Shown here: positions 1 through 8,811 of the stretch, piece after piece
How positions within the stretch are numbered: position 1 is the stretch's first letter
Layout: each line of letters starts with the position of its first letter
NCBI GenBank assembly: GCA_016702335.1
Contig: JADJEF010000018.1
Coordinates: 372,001 to 436,000, forward strand
Length of the DNA stretch: 64,000 bases
Origin: Rhodocyclaceae bacterium
GTDB lineage: Bacteria > Pseudomonadota > Gammaproteobacteria > Burkholderiales > Rhodocyclaceae
Direction: 5' to 3'
Position numbers and translations under genes: made by a program
Notes under the pieces: generated by a model
What the model was told of the DNA's origin: nothing
Databases searched by the model: none
The model's input: only the letters and a program-made list of their open reading frames with translations

Positions 1-1
1 G

Positions 2-550
2 GGCTTGACCATGCAATTGCCGACGGAAGATCGCTACTCGCAAGATCGCATACGTTTGCTCAGCACGATCGCCGTGTTGTTTGGTGGGCGCATTGCCGAG
101 GAATTGTTCATGAACCAAATGACAACCGGTGCATCGAACGACTTTCAGCGTGCCACGGATCTGGCACGTCGCATGGTCACCCAATGGGGTATGTCGGACA
201 GTCTCGGCCCGATGGTCTACGGGGAAGAAGAGGGCGAGATTTTTCTTGGCCGGTCAGTGACGACCCACAAAAATGTTTCCGAGGCGACGATGCAGCAGGT
301 CGATACCGAAATTCGCCGCATCATTGATGAGCAATACGCGCTGGCCCGAGATCTCCTTGAGAAAAACCGGGATAAGGTCGAGGCGATGACTGCAGCCCTT
401 CTGGAATTTGAAACGATCGACTCTGATCAGATCGAGGACATCATGAATGGTCTGCCTCCGCGTGCGCCGAAACCGGTGACTCCCGTCGCTCCGCGCAAGC
501 CTGACGACGGCTCAGCGGATGCTGCACCGACGGCCGCTGCGGCGGCCTGA
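2..550 (+). CDS. ftsH: ATP-dependent zinc metalloprotease FtsH, C-terminal part
   Basis: This is the last 182 codons of FtsH, the membrane-anchored AAA+ protease that degrades misfolded membrane proteins and regulatory substrates. The AAA domain and HEXXH site lie before the window. The visible part opens with the family motif MQLPTEDRYS and continues through the peptidase-domain helices, including ASNDFQRAT, whose Asp is the third zinc ligand in FtsH proteins. The tail is rich in Pro and Ala and ends in a run of Ala. folP follows after 53 bases, the usual ftsH-folP-glmM order in beta- and gammaproteobacteria. Identification is secure; the true start is outside the window. Confidence 0.96.
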   Translation, partial: GLTMQLPTEDRYSQDRIRLLSTIAVLFGGRIAEELFMNQMTTGASNDFQRATDLARRMVTQWGMSDSLGPMVYGEEEGEIFLGRSVTTHKNVSEATMQQVDTEIRRIIDEQYALARDLLEKNRDKVEAMTAALLEFETIDSDQIEDIMNGLPPRAPKPVTPVAPRKPDDGSADAAPTAAAAA

Positions 551-603
551 CCGCGCTGGCTTGCCGATGACGAGGGTGCGTGGGTAGCGCACGCCTCTGA
601 ACA

Positions 604-1434
604 ATGATTCAGCCATTTTATTGCGGCCGCTATGTGCTGGATGCGGCCCGCCCGCTGATCATGGGCATCGTCAATTTGACGGATGACTCTTTTTCCGGAG
701 ACGGTTGCGCGAGTGATGTGGGCGCGGCCCGCGAGCACGCGCTGCGCTTGGTAGCTGAAGGAGCCCACATCCTCGATTTGGGCGCCGAGTCCTCTCGCCC
801 CGGTGCGGAGCCCGTGTCCATCAACCAGGAAATAGACCGCTTGCTACCGGTGATTGAGGCGATCAAGGATTGTGGGGCCGTGATCTCGGTAGATACGGTC
901 AAACCCGAGGTCATGCGCGTCGCGATCAACGCCGGTGTCGACATGATCAATGATATCTCTGCCTTGCGAGCACCCGGCAGTCTTGAGTTGGTCGCGCAAA
1001 GCCAGGTGGCGGTATCCCTCATGCACATGCAAGGCTCGCCGCGCGACATGCAGTTGAACCCGACCTACGGAAATGTGGTGGATGAAATTGCCGCCTTTCT
1101 GGGCGAGCGCGTGGCGGCCGCCGAAGCGGCCGGCATCGCCCTGAACCGCATTTGCTTGGACCCTGGCTTTTGCTTTGGCAAGTCGCTGGCGCACAATATG
1201 ATTTTGCTGCGCCGACTCGATGAGTTACAGGTTCCTGGCCTGCCTGTCCTGGTGGGTTTGTCGCGCAAATCGATGCTCGGCCTGGTTACCGGTAGGCCGG
1301 TCAACGAACGTCTTGCAGCGGGAATTGCCGCTCATGTCATCGCGGCCATAAAAGGTGCGAAGATATTCAGGGTTCATGATGTGGCAGCGACGCGAGATGC
1401 GTTGGCGGTGGTGAGTGCAATGGAGGACTATTGA
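604..1434 (+). CDS. folP: dihydropteroate synthase
   Basis: Condenses 6-hydroxymethyl-dihydropterin pyrophosphate with p-aminobenzoate in folate synthesis, and is the target of sulfonamides. The 276 residues match the normal family length. Motifs in order: MGIVNLTDDSFSGDG (pterin-site loop), LDLGAESSRPGA, SVDTVKPEV, LDPGFCFGKSLAHN, GLSRKSMLG and the C-terminal RVHDV. The DSFSGDG and ESSRPGA loops, which bind pyrophosphate and pABA, look intact. The ATG at 604 gives the expected N-terminus. The TGA stop shares one base with the glmM ATG, so translation is probably coupled. Confidence 0.96.
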   Translation: MIQPFYCGRYVLDAARPLIMGIVNLTDDSFSGDGCASDVGAAREHALRLVAEGAHILDLGAESSRPGAEPVSINQEIDRLLPVIEAIKDCGAVISVDTVKPEVMRVAINAGVDMINDISALRAPGSLELVAQSQVAVSLMHMQGSPRDMQLNPTYGNVVDEIAAFLGERVAAAEAAGIALNRICLDPGFCFGKSLAHNMILLRRLDELQVPGLPVLVGLSRKSMLGLVTGRPVNERLAAGIAAHVIAAIKGAKIFRVHDVAATRDALAVVSAMEDY

Positions 1435-2789
1435 TGGCACGAAAATATTTTGGTACCGATGGGGTGCGCGGGCGGGTGGGCGAGCATCCGATTACGCCCG
1501 ATTTCGTCATGCGTCTGGGTTATGCCGCGGGTAAAACACTTGCCGCGCATGATCGTCTGACCGAGGGCGTTCATCCGACTGTGCTGGTGGGCAAGGACAC
1601 GCGGATTTCCGGCTACATGCTCGAATCGGCGCTAGAGGCCGGGTTCGCGGCGGCAGGGGTCAACGTCTTGCTCTGCGGACCGATGCCGACGCCCGCCGTT
1701 GCCTATCTCACGCGGGCGTTGCGCTTGCAGGCGGGGGTGGTGATCTCGGCTTCGCACAACCCGTTCGATGACAATGGCATCAAGTTTTTTTCCGCGGAAG
1801 GTTTGAAGCTGCCCGATGCGGTCGAGCTGGAGATCGAGGCGCATCTCGATCAGCCCATGGTGTGCGAAGCGTCAGTTCGTCTGGGTAAAGCTCAGCGCAT
1901 TGAAGACGCGGCCGGTCGCTATATTGAATTTTGCAAAAGCACCTTCCCCAACGATCTCGATCTGCGCGGTCTGCGCATTGTGGTTGATAGCGCCCACGGG
2001 GCCGGGTATCAGGTGGCGCCGAGCGTATTTCATGAGCTTGGTGCAGAAGTGATTCGCATCGGCAATGCGCCTAACGGCTTCAACATCAATGACGAGGTCG
2101 GGGCCACGGCACCGACAGCGCTGAAGCGTGCCGTACTGGAAAACAAGGCCGATCTGGGCGTGGCGCTTGACGGTGACGGTGACCGACTGATCATGGTTGA
2201 CTCGGCCGGCAAGAGTTACGACGGCGATGAGGTGCTTTACATCATCGCCTGCCATGCGGCCAAATCCGGAACGGTGCCGGGTGTCGCCGGCACGCTGATG
2301 ACCAACCTCGGTCTTGAGCATGCCCTCGCGCGCAAGGGCATTGCCTGCGCACGCGCCAAGGTTGGCGACCGTTACGTGCTTGAGTTGATGCAAGCGAATG
2401 GCTGGTCGTTGGGCGGCGAGAATTCGGGGCACATCATTTGCCTCGATTGGCACAGCACGGGCGATGGCATCATCGCCGCCTTGCAGGTGCTGGCGGCCCT
2501 GCGGCGCGAGAAGCAGACGCTGCCCCAAGCGTCTGCCGACCTTACGCTCTACCCGCAGAAGCTGATCAATGTGCGGATGGCCGCGGGCTTCGACTGGAAG
2601 TCGGATGAGTCGATTGCGCAGGCCGTGAAGGCCGCAGAAGCGGCGCTGGATGGCAGCGGACGCGTGTTGCTGCGACCGTCTGGCACCGAGCCGCTATTGC
2701 GCGTGATGGTGGAAGGACGGGATGGCGTACTGGTTAACGCCCAAGCCGAAGCCATTGCCGGCGCGGTACGCAACGCCGTGGGGGCGTAG
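1434..2789 (+). CDS. glmM: phosphoglucosamine mutase
   Basis: Interconverts glucosamine-6-phosphate and glucosamine-1-phosphate on the route to UDP-GlcNAc for peptidoglycan and lipid A. The protein is 451 residues with all four domains: N-terminal KYFGTDGVRG, the phosphoserine loop VISASHNPFDDNGIK, the metal-binding loop DGDGDRL, the sugar-binding GGENSGH, and the C-terminal phosphate loop RPSGTEPLLRVM. An upstream TTG at 1431 is in frame, but the ATG at 1434 overlapping the folP stop gives the conserved MARKYFGTDG start. A short convergent gap separates it from the GGDEF/EAL gene. Confidence 0.97.
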   Translation: MARKYFGTDGVRGRVGEHPITPDFVMRLGYAAGKTLAAHDRLTEGVHPTVLVGKDTRISGYMLESALEAGFAAAGVNVLLCGPMPTPAVAYLTRALRLQAGVVISASHNPFDDNGIKFFSAEGLKLPDAVELEIEAHLDQPMVCEASVRLGKAQRIEDAAGRYIEFCKSTFPNDLDLRGLRIVVDSAHGAGYQVAPSVFHELGAEVIRIGNAPNGFNINDEVGATAPTALKRAVLENKADLGVALDGDGDRLIMVDSAGKSYDGDEVLYIIACHAAKSGTVPGVAGTLMTNLGLEHALARKGIACARAKVGDRYVLELMQANGWSLGGENSGHIICLDWHSTGDGIIAALQVLAALRREKQTLPQASADLTLYPQKLINVRMAAGFDWKSDESIAQAVKAAEAALDGSGRVLLRPSGTEPLLRVMVEGRDGVLVNAQAEAIAGAVRNAVGA

Positions 2790-2823
2790 CCCGATTCTGC
2801 GACTGCCCCGTGTTGACGCCGCC

Positions 2824-5166
2824 TTATAGCAGGCGGCGATTGTCTTGTAAAAAGCGGGTCGCGGCCTCGACGGGCAGCGGCCTGCTGTACAAATAGCCCT
2901 GAATTTCGTCGCAGCCGAGGGCGCGCAGAATCGCCAATTGTTCCTCGGTCTCGACACCCTCTGCAATTGTGGTCAGATCAAGCGCGGACGCAAGGCTGAC
3001 GACGGCCGATGCAATGGCTTCCTCGTTTTTTTCGCCGTTCATGCTGCGTACAAACGATTGATCGATTTTGAGCTTGTGGATCGGGAAGCGTTTGAGGTAG
3101 GCCAATGACGAATAGCCGGTACCAAAGTCATCAATTGACAGGCGAATGCCCAGACCGGCGAGCTCGTGCAGGGTCGCCACCGTCAGGTCGACGTCGTGCA
3201 TGGCCACGCTCTCGGTGACCTCAAGCTCCAGATACGCGGCCGGCAGACCGGTTTCCCTGAGCGCTTCGGCGACGACGGCCGGCAGGTTACCGGCGACGAA
3301 CTGACGCGCCGAGACGTTGACCGCAATAATCGGTACCGCCAGATTGGCATCAAGCCACGTGCGTGCCTGCGCGCACGCTTGCCGCAGCACCCAGCTGCCA
3401 ATCGGCACGATCAGCCCGGTTTCCTCAGCCACGGGAATGAAGCGGGCCGGCGAGATCATGCCTTGCGCTGGGTGATTCCAGCGCAGCAGCGTTTCCATGC
3501 CGATGATGTGCCCGCCGTCGATGGCGGCCTGGGGCTGGAAATAGAGCTCCAGTTCATGCCGATCAAGGGCCGTGCGCAGCCCGCTTTCGAGCTCGAGACG
3601 CTCCAGCGCCAGTGCGTTCATGGCTGGGGTATAGCCCGAGGTAGCGCTACCGCCGCCGAGTTTGAGATGGTGAATCACGGCATCGGCATTACGCGTCAGG
3701 GTGATGGCGTCGCGGCCGTCGTCCGGGTAAAAGACGACCGCCGCACTCAGTGACAAATAAATGCTGCGATCGGCGAGCTGCACTGTGCGATCTACGGCTT
3801 GCCTGACGGTATCGGCGAGTGCCAGCGTGGCTTCGCGCTCAATCTGGCCTTCGGCGATCAGCGCGAAGATGTCGCCTTCGAAGCGGAACGCGGAAATCGC
3901 CGTCCCACCAGCGCCGACTTGCGGAAACAGCGTCTTTGCGGCACGGTCCAGCCGCTCCGCGACGGCCTGCAGTACCTGATCACCAACGACATGGCCGAGA
4001 CTTTCGATCACGCCCCGAAAGCGATCGATATTGATCAGCACGACAGCCGCCGGCTGGCCATGGCGGACCAGTGCGTCGAGGCAATTGTCGTAACTGCGCC
4101 GATTGGGTAGCCCGGTGAGGGCATCGTGCAGCGCCTGATGACGCAGATCATCCACTGCTTTCTTGCGCTCGGTCACGTCGGCGATGAAAACGTGAACGAT
4201 GTCGAAGTCGGCCAAATAATGCATGCGGCAGCCGAAGCTGCGGCCAAACGCCTCGTATTCATCACCGACACGCTCCGCTTTGCCCGCGCGCAGTCGTTCA
4301 GCCAATGCCGTGAAGTTGGGTGGCAGCAAGCGCTCGATGCCCTCGCTGTCGCCCGTGGCTTCCTTGAGCAGCTCGCGTGCGCCCGGGTTGGCATAGATCA
4401 CTTCGCCGGAGCCAGAAGCACTGAGCACCGGACTGGGGTTGCGCTCGGCAAACATGGCCAGTTTGCGCCGTTCGGCCGCCTCGTTCAGGTAGGCATTGGC
4501 AGCCGTGCCTACGCCAAAGGCGATCAAGAGCAGGATCACGGAAAACACCTGAACCAGCTGCGTGATGTCCTGAATGCGTTTGTTGGCAAGCTCGGCACGT
4601 GCTTTTATGCGCGTATCAATTTCATCGACCAGCTCATCGAGACGTACATTGACCTGACGAGATAGCGTGGTGGCTTCGGTCAGGGTGGCCTGAGCCTGAG
4701 CCCAGTCGATGGGCCGTGAAGACAGAGTCAGGTCGAGCTGCCGAGCGATCTCGTTATAGAGCTCAAGCTGCTTGCGTACCTCGTACAGGGCCGACGACTG
4801 GCCGAGGTCGTCAATCAGCTGACTGAGTTCTTGGCGTACTGCGTGCTGCTTGATGTCGCGCGCGGCACGAAACTCGGCGACATTCTGAGTGATATAGAAC
4901 TGATAGAGAATCGGGTCCTGAGCGAGGACATTCAGTTTGAGCTGGCCAAGATGGCGTGCTGTGGGCAAATCGTCTGAGATGAACAAGCCGGTGTCATCGA
5001 CCAGGCGCTGGCCGGAAATATAGGTGAAGGCCGTGAGCCCCAATACCATCATCAAAATGACGGCGTTGACCAACTGCACACGCCACTGAAGCGGTGCCCG
5101 GTGCGCGCGTGCTTCAGCGGCTACCGCCGGGGTAGCGTTGGCGCGGTGGTCGCCTGAGCCGGTCAC
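2824..5166 (-). CDS. membrane GGDEF/EAL cyclic-di-GMP protein carrying a repeat insertion
   Basis: About 780 residues from a proposed GTG at 5166. The frame stays open to 5319, but that would overlap fabI by 131 bases, so the start is uncertain. Two membrane helices (about 26-46 and 206-226) bracket a helical periplasmic sensor region. A PAS domain (about 235-325), GGDEF domain (about 340-510) and EAL domain (about 525-775) follow. The GGDEF signature is degenerate (RFEGDIFAL in place of GGDEF), so cyclase activity is doubtful. The EAL signature reads ETLLRW, and the later catalytic motifs NVSARQF, DDFGTGYSSL and KIDQSFV are present, so phosphodiesterase activity is plausible. A copy of the dispersed 30-bp element encodes PQVGAGGTAI at about 415-424, just before the GGDEF loop. 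It lies 22 bases downstream of fabI on the same strand. Confidence 0.88.
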   Translation of the reverse strand: MTGSGDHRANATPAVAAEARAHRAPLQWRVQLVNAVILMMVLGLTAFTYISGQRLVDDTGLFISDDLPTARHLGQLKLNVLAQDPILYQFYITQNVAEFRAARDIKQHAVRQELSQLIDDLGQSSALYEVRKQLELYNEIARQLDLTLSSRPIDWAQAQATLTEATTLSRQVNVRLDELVDEIDTRIKARAELANKRIQDITQLVQVFSVILLLIAFGVGTAANAYLNEAAERRKLAMFAERNPSPVLSASGSGEVIYANPGARELLKEATGDSEGIERLLPPNFTALAERLRAGKAERVGDEYEAFGRSFGCRMHYLADFDIVHVFIADVTERKKAVDDLRHQALHDALTGLPNRRSYDNCLDALVRHGQPAAVVLINIDRFRGVIESLGHVVGDQVLQAVAERLDRAAKTLFPQVGAGGTAISAFRFEGDIFALIAEGQIEREATLALADTVRQAVDRTVQLADRSIYLSLSAAVVFYPDDGRDAITLTRNADAVIHHLKLGGGSATSGYTPAMNALALERLELESGLRTALDRHELELYFQPQAAIDGGHIIGMETLLRWNHPAQGMISPARFIPVAEETGLIVPIGSWVLRQACAQARTWLDANLAVPIIAVNVSARQFVAGNLPAVVAEALRETGLPAAYLELEVTESVAMHDVDLTVATLHELAGLGIRLSIDDFGTGYSSLAYLKRFPIHKLKIDQSFVRSMNGEKNEEAIASAVVSLASALDLTTIAEGVETEEQLAILRALGCDEIQGYLYSRPLPVEAATRFLQDNRRLL
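3895..3924 (+). repeat. dispersed 30-bp element, copy 1 (inside GGDEF/EAL gene)
   Basis: By eye 29 of 30 bases match the reference copy at 6830. It lies in frame in the minus-strand GGDEF/EAL gene and is read as PQVGAGGTAI, four residues before the degenerate GGDEF loop. Confidence 0.9.
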
Positions 5167-5188
5167 GTTGGCATGGAATGCTGTGGCA

Positions 5189-5989
5189 TCAGGCGGGCAG
5201 CGGGTCCGGGTTGCCCAAGGCCGTCGTGTTGATGCCGCCGTCGACATAAAGAATCTCGCCGGTAATGCCGCTGGCAAGATCTGAAAGCATGAACGCGGCC
5301 GCGTTACCCACCTCATCAATGGTCACGTTGCGGCGCAGGGGCGCATGGTGCGCGTTGTACGACAGCAGCTTGCCGAAATTGCCGATGCCCGAGGCGGCCA
5401 GGGTCTTGATCGGGCCGGCCGAAATGGCATTGGCGCGCACGCCCTGCGGGCCAAGGCAATAGGCGAGGTAGCGGGTGCCGGCTTCCAGGCTGGCCTTGGC
5501 CAGACCCATGGTGTTGTAGTTGGGCATGGTGCGCTCGGCGCCCAGATAGGAAAGTGCCAGCACCGAGGCCTTGTTGCCCTTGAGCAGCAGCTCGCGGCCG
5601 GCTTTCGCGAGCGCAGGGAAGCTGTACGAGGAAACGTCGTGCGCGATGCGGAAGGCTTCGCGGCTGATGCCGTCGAGGAAGTCACCTTCAATGGCCTCGG
5701 TGGGCGCGAAACCGATCGAGTGCACGAGGCCTTCGAGCCCGTCCCACTCCTTGCCCAGTGCATCGAACAGTCCGGTGATCTGAGCGTCATCGGCCACATC
5801 ACAAGGATAGACCAGCGTTGAATTGAATTCAGCGGCGAACTTGGTGATGCGGTCGAGGAAGCGCTCGTTCTGATACGTGAAGGCGAGCGCGGCGCCCTCG
5901 CGATGACAGGCTTTGGCAATGCCGTAGGCAATCGAGCGGTTGGAGAGCAGGCCGGTTATGAGAATGCGCTTGCCGTCGAGAAATCCCAT
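5189..5989 (-). CDS. fabI: enoyl-[acyl-carrier-protein] reductase [NADH]
   Basis: Carries out the last reduction of each fatty-acid elongation round in type II synthesis, using NADH. It has 266 residues, against about 262 for the family. It starts MGFLDGKRILITGLLSNRSI, the FabI form of the nucleotide-binding loop, and keeps the Tyr-x6-Lys pair in YNTMGLAKASLEAG and the substrate-loop region SAGPIKTLAASG. The C-terminus DGGINTTALG is typical. The ATG at 5989 has no rival. The GGDEF/EAL gene lies downstream on the same strand and may share its transcript. Confidence 0.96.
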   Translation of the reverse strand: MGFLDGKRILITGLLSNRSIAYGIAKACHREGAALAFTYQNERFLDRITKFAAEFNSTLVYPCDVADDAQITGLFDALGKEWDGLEGLVHSIGFAPTEAIEGDFLDGISREAFRIAHDVSSYSFPALAKAGRELLLKGNKASVLALSYLGAERTMPNYNTMGLAKASLEAGTRYLAYCLGPQGVRANAISAGPIKTLAASGIGNFGKLLSYNAHHAPLRRNVTIDEVGNAAAFMLSDLASGITGEILYVDGGINTTALGNPDPLPA

Positions 5990-6022
5990 GGTCGATATTC
6001 CTTAATCTGTGATTTTTGCGAA

Positions 6023-7735
6023 TCAGGATGCTACCAGCGTTTTGTGAGCGTAACCCCTCGGGATGGCACGGAGCAGATTCCGCGTATAGGCGTGCTGCGG
6101 ATTGCGGTAAATGTCGTCGGACGGCGCGCTCTCGACGATCTCGCCCGCGTGCATCACCAGCACCTGATCGGCGATGTATTTCACTACTGCCAAATCGTGA
6201 GAAATGAACAGGTAGGACATGCCAAATTCGTCCCGCAGATCCTGCAGCAGGTTGAGCACCTGCGCTTGCACCGAGACATCGAGCGCCGACACCGACTCAT
6301 CGCAGATCAGTACATCGGGCTGCAGGCTCAGGGCGCGCGCGATAGCGATACGTTGGCGTTGCCCGCCGGAGAATTCGTGTGGGTATTTGCGCAGGGTGAG
6401 GGCGGGCAGGCCGACTTTGTCGAGCAGGGTGCGCGCCAAGGCTTCGCGCTCGCGCTCGTTGGCGCCGATGCCGTGGATACGCATGGGTTCGAGCAGGATG
6501 TCGCCGACGACAAAGCGCGGGTTGAGCGAGGCGTAGGGGTTCTGGAAAATGATCTGGATGCGGCGCTTGTAGGGCATCTGCTCGCGTGCCGACATGGTCA
6601 GCAGGTTCTTGCCCTCGAACAACACTTCGCCAGCGGTGGCCTGATGCAGGCGCATGATGGTCAGCCCGACGGTGCTCTTGCCGCTGCCTGATTCGCCGAC
6701 GAGGCCGACGGTTCGTCCTTTTGGCAAGGTGAAAGACACGTTGTCCACCGCTTTTAGTAAACGCTTGCCGAACAGTCCCTCGCGAAACTCGAAGTGCTTG
6801 GACAGGTTTCTGACTTCCAGAATCGGCGCAATCGCCGTCTCACCAGCGCCGACTTGCGGACGTGCTTCTCTCTGGAGCGCTATCGCAGGGGGCTTACCCT
6901 CAAGAAAATCATCAATCACCGCCAGCCGGCGCGGCCGGTGGTCCAGCGGCGGGTGGCATTGCAGCAGGGCCTGCGTGTAGGCATCCTGCGGGCGTGTGAA
7001 GATATCAGCGACCGTGCCGGTCTCGCGGATCTCGCCATGGCGCATCACGATCACCCGGTCGGCAATCTCGCCCACCACCGCCAGATCATGGCTGATCCAC
7101 ATCACCGCCATGCCGCGCTTTTCGCGCAGGGTATTCACCAGTTCTATGATCTGCTTCTGGATGGTGACGTCGAGTGCGGTGGTGGGTTCATCGGCGATCA
7201 GCAGCTTGGGCTCGCCGGCCATGGCCATGGCGATCATCCCCCGTTGCTGTTGCCCGCCAGAGAGTTGGAACGGGTACAGCTTGGCGCGCTGGGCTGGCTC
7301 GGGAATGCCCACCTCGTCGAGCAGGGCCACGGCACGCTTGCGCGCGGCCTTCCAGGTCATTTCATGATGCGTCACCAGCACCTCGGCAATCTGATCGCCG
7401 ACCGTGAACAGCGGGTTCAGCGAACTCATCGGGTCCTGAAAGATCATGGCGATGTCGCTGCCACGCAGCGTGCGCAGCTCGCGGTTGGGCAAGCCCAGCA
7501 GTTCGCGACCTTGCCAGCGGACACTGCTGCCGGCGGCGACATTGGAATTCTCTTTGGGCAGCAAGCCCATGATGGCGAGCGCAGTGACTGACTTGCCCGA
7601 GCCGGATTCGCCGACGATGGCCAGCGTCTCACCCGCGCTGACCGTAAAGCTCACGCCCTTCACCGCCTCGATAGTGGTGGCCTTGTCGAGGCGGAAGCTG
7701 ACTCGCAGATGGCTGACGCTAAGGAGTTCGCTCAT
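6023..7735 (-). CDS. yejF: fused two-NBD ATPase of a YejABEF-type peptide ABC importer
   Basis: Couples ATP hydrolysis to uptake of oligopeptides through the YejB/YejE permeases. Two complete nucleotide-binding domains lie in one 570-residue chain. The first (about 1-265) has Walker A GESGSGKS, signature LSGGQQQR and Walker B LLIADEPTTALD. The second (about 305-565) has Walker A GESGSGKST, signature FSGGQRQR and Walker B VLICDESVSALD. Each ends in the oligopeptide-transporter type C-terminal segment. The linker (about 293-302) contains PQVGAGETAI, encoded by the dispersed 30-bp element, between the first domain's tail and the ILEVRNLSKHF start of the second. The start overlaps the yejE stop by four bases. 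Confidence 0.92.
   Translation of the reverse strand: MSELLSVSHLRVSFRLDKATTIEAVKGVSFTVSAGETLAIVGESGSGKSVTALAIMGLLPKENSNVAAGSSVRWQGRELLGLPNRELRTLRGSDIAMIFQDPMSSLNPLFTVGDQIAEVLVTHHEMTWKAARKRAVALLDEVGIPEPAQRAKLYPFQLSGGQQQRGMIAMAMAGEPKLLIADEPTTALDVTIQKQIIELVNTLREKRGMAVMWISHDLAVVGEIADRVIVMRHGEIRETGTVADIFTRPQDAYTQALLQCHPPLDHRPRRLAVIDDFLEGKPPAIALQREARPQVGAGETAIAPILEVRNLSKHFEFREGLFGKRLLKAVDNVSFTLPKGRTVGLVGESGSGKSTVGLTIMRLHQATAGEVLFEGKNLLTMSAREQMPYKRRIQIIFQNPYASLNPRFVVGDILLEPMRIHGIGANEREREALARTLLDKVGLPALTLRKYPHEFSGGQRQRIAIARALSLQPDVLICDESVSALDVSVQAQVLNLLQDLRDEFGMSYLFISHDLAVVKYIADQVLVMHAGEIVESAPSDDIYRNPQHAYTRNLLRAIPRGYAHKTLVAS
6830..6859 (+). repeat. dispersed 30-bp element, copy 2 (inside yejF)
   Basis: Used here as the reference copy. 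It is in frame in minus-strand yejF and read as PQVGAGETAI in the linker between the two ATPase domains. Confidence 0.9.
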
Positions 7736-8811
7736 TTGATTTTTGGGTCGAGGGCGTCACGCAACGCATCGGTGAACATCGAAAACGCAGTGACCAACAC
7801 GGCCATCGCCAATGTCGCCGCGACAAGCTGCCACCAGTAACCAAGAATCAACTCGTTCTGCGCTTCGCCCAGCATCGAGCCCCACGAGACCTTGTCCACC
7901 GGCACGCCAAAGCCGAGGAAGGAAAGAATCACTTCCGACTTGATGAAGCCGACGGTATGCACCGACAACTGCACCAGCGAGACATGGCTGACGTTGGGAA
8001 AGATGTGCCGGAACATGCGCGAGAAATTCGACGCGCCGATCGCATCCGCCGCCTGCACATACTCACGCGTGCGATGCTTCATGTATTCGGCGCGCACCAG
8101 CCGGAAGATACCGGTCCAGCCGGTCAGGCCGAGAATCAGCACGATGGTGGTCATGCCTTTCTGGTCCAGCACCGCCGCAATGGCGAGGATGAGCAGCAGA
8201 TAGGGAATGGCCGTGAAGATGCTGTAGAACCAGTTGAGCAGGTCATCGAGCCAGCCGCCGTAGTAGCCCGCGACGGCGCCGAGCAGCGTGCCGATCACAG
8301 TCGCGACCAGCGCGGCGGCGAGGCCGACGAAGATCGAGGTCTCGGAACCCTTGATGACTTTGAGCAGCACGTCGTGGCCCCACTTGTCGGCGCCGAAGGG
8401 GCGGGTTTCCTCGCGTGGTTTGATCTCGGGCGCGGGCGTGGTGGCCAGAATCTGGTCCAGTTCCTTGGCCAGCGGGTCGGTGATCTTGATGTCGTCGAGC
8501 CCTAGTTGCTTGAGCACGGCAGCGGGGTCGGCAATCGCCGTGTCACCAGCGCCGACTTGCGGAATTACGGCTGACACTGCCTCGGGTTCGGGAGCCTGTT
8601 CGGTAACAGCGGTGGCGCTGAACAAGCTGGGGCGGGCGTAGCCGACCGCGATCTCGTCGTTCCAGTCGGCCGCGACGATGTCGAGGCTGGAAGCAAGCAT
8701 GAGCCCGATGAACAGCGCCACCACACTCATCGACACCAGCGCCACGCGATCGCCCAGCAGGCGTCGCCAGGCCAGCGTCCACAATCCGGCGGAGTGTGCT
8801 TGCGTGCTCAT
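7732..8811 (-). CDS. yejE: peptide ABC importer permease, YejE type
   Basis: Second inner-membrane permease of the importer, 359 residues. A first membrane helix (about 23-45) is followed by a periplasmic loop, then the transport domain with about five helices. The EAA-type coupling loop reads EYVQAADAIGASNFSRMFRHIFPN. The loop between helix 1 and the transport domain carries IPQVGAGDTAIA at about 83-94, encoded by the dispersed 30-bp element. RPFGADKWGHDVL, the usual segment before the transport domain in this family, is present. Both ends overlap their neighbours by four bases (ATGA), showing tight coupling with yejB and yejF. Confidence 0.92.
   Translation of the reverse strand: MSTQAHSAGLWTLAWRRLLGDRVALVSMSVVALFIGLMLASSLDIVAADWNDEIAVGYARPSLFSATAVTEQAPEPEAVSAVIPQVGAGDTAIADPAAVLKQLGLDDIKITDPLAKELDQILATTPAPEIKPREETRPFGADKWGHDVLLKVIKGSETSIFVGLAAALVATVIGTLLGAVAGYYGGWLDDLLNWFYSIFTAIPYLLLILAIAAVLDQKGMTTIVLILGLTGWTGIFRLVRAEYMKHRTREYVQAADAIGASNFSRMFRHIFPNVSHVSLVQLSVHTVGFIKSEVILSFLGFGVPVDKVSWGSMLGEAQNELILGYWWQLVAATLAMAVLVTAFSMFTDALRDALDPKIK
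8533..8562 (+). repeat. dispersed 30-bp element, copy 3 (inside yejE)
   Basis: By eye 29 of 30 bases match the reference. It is in frame in minus-strand yejE and read as PQVGAGDTAI in the first periplasmic loop. Confidence 0.9.
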
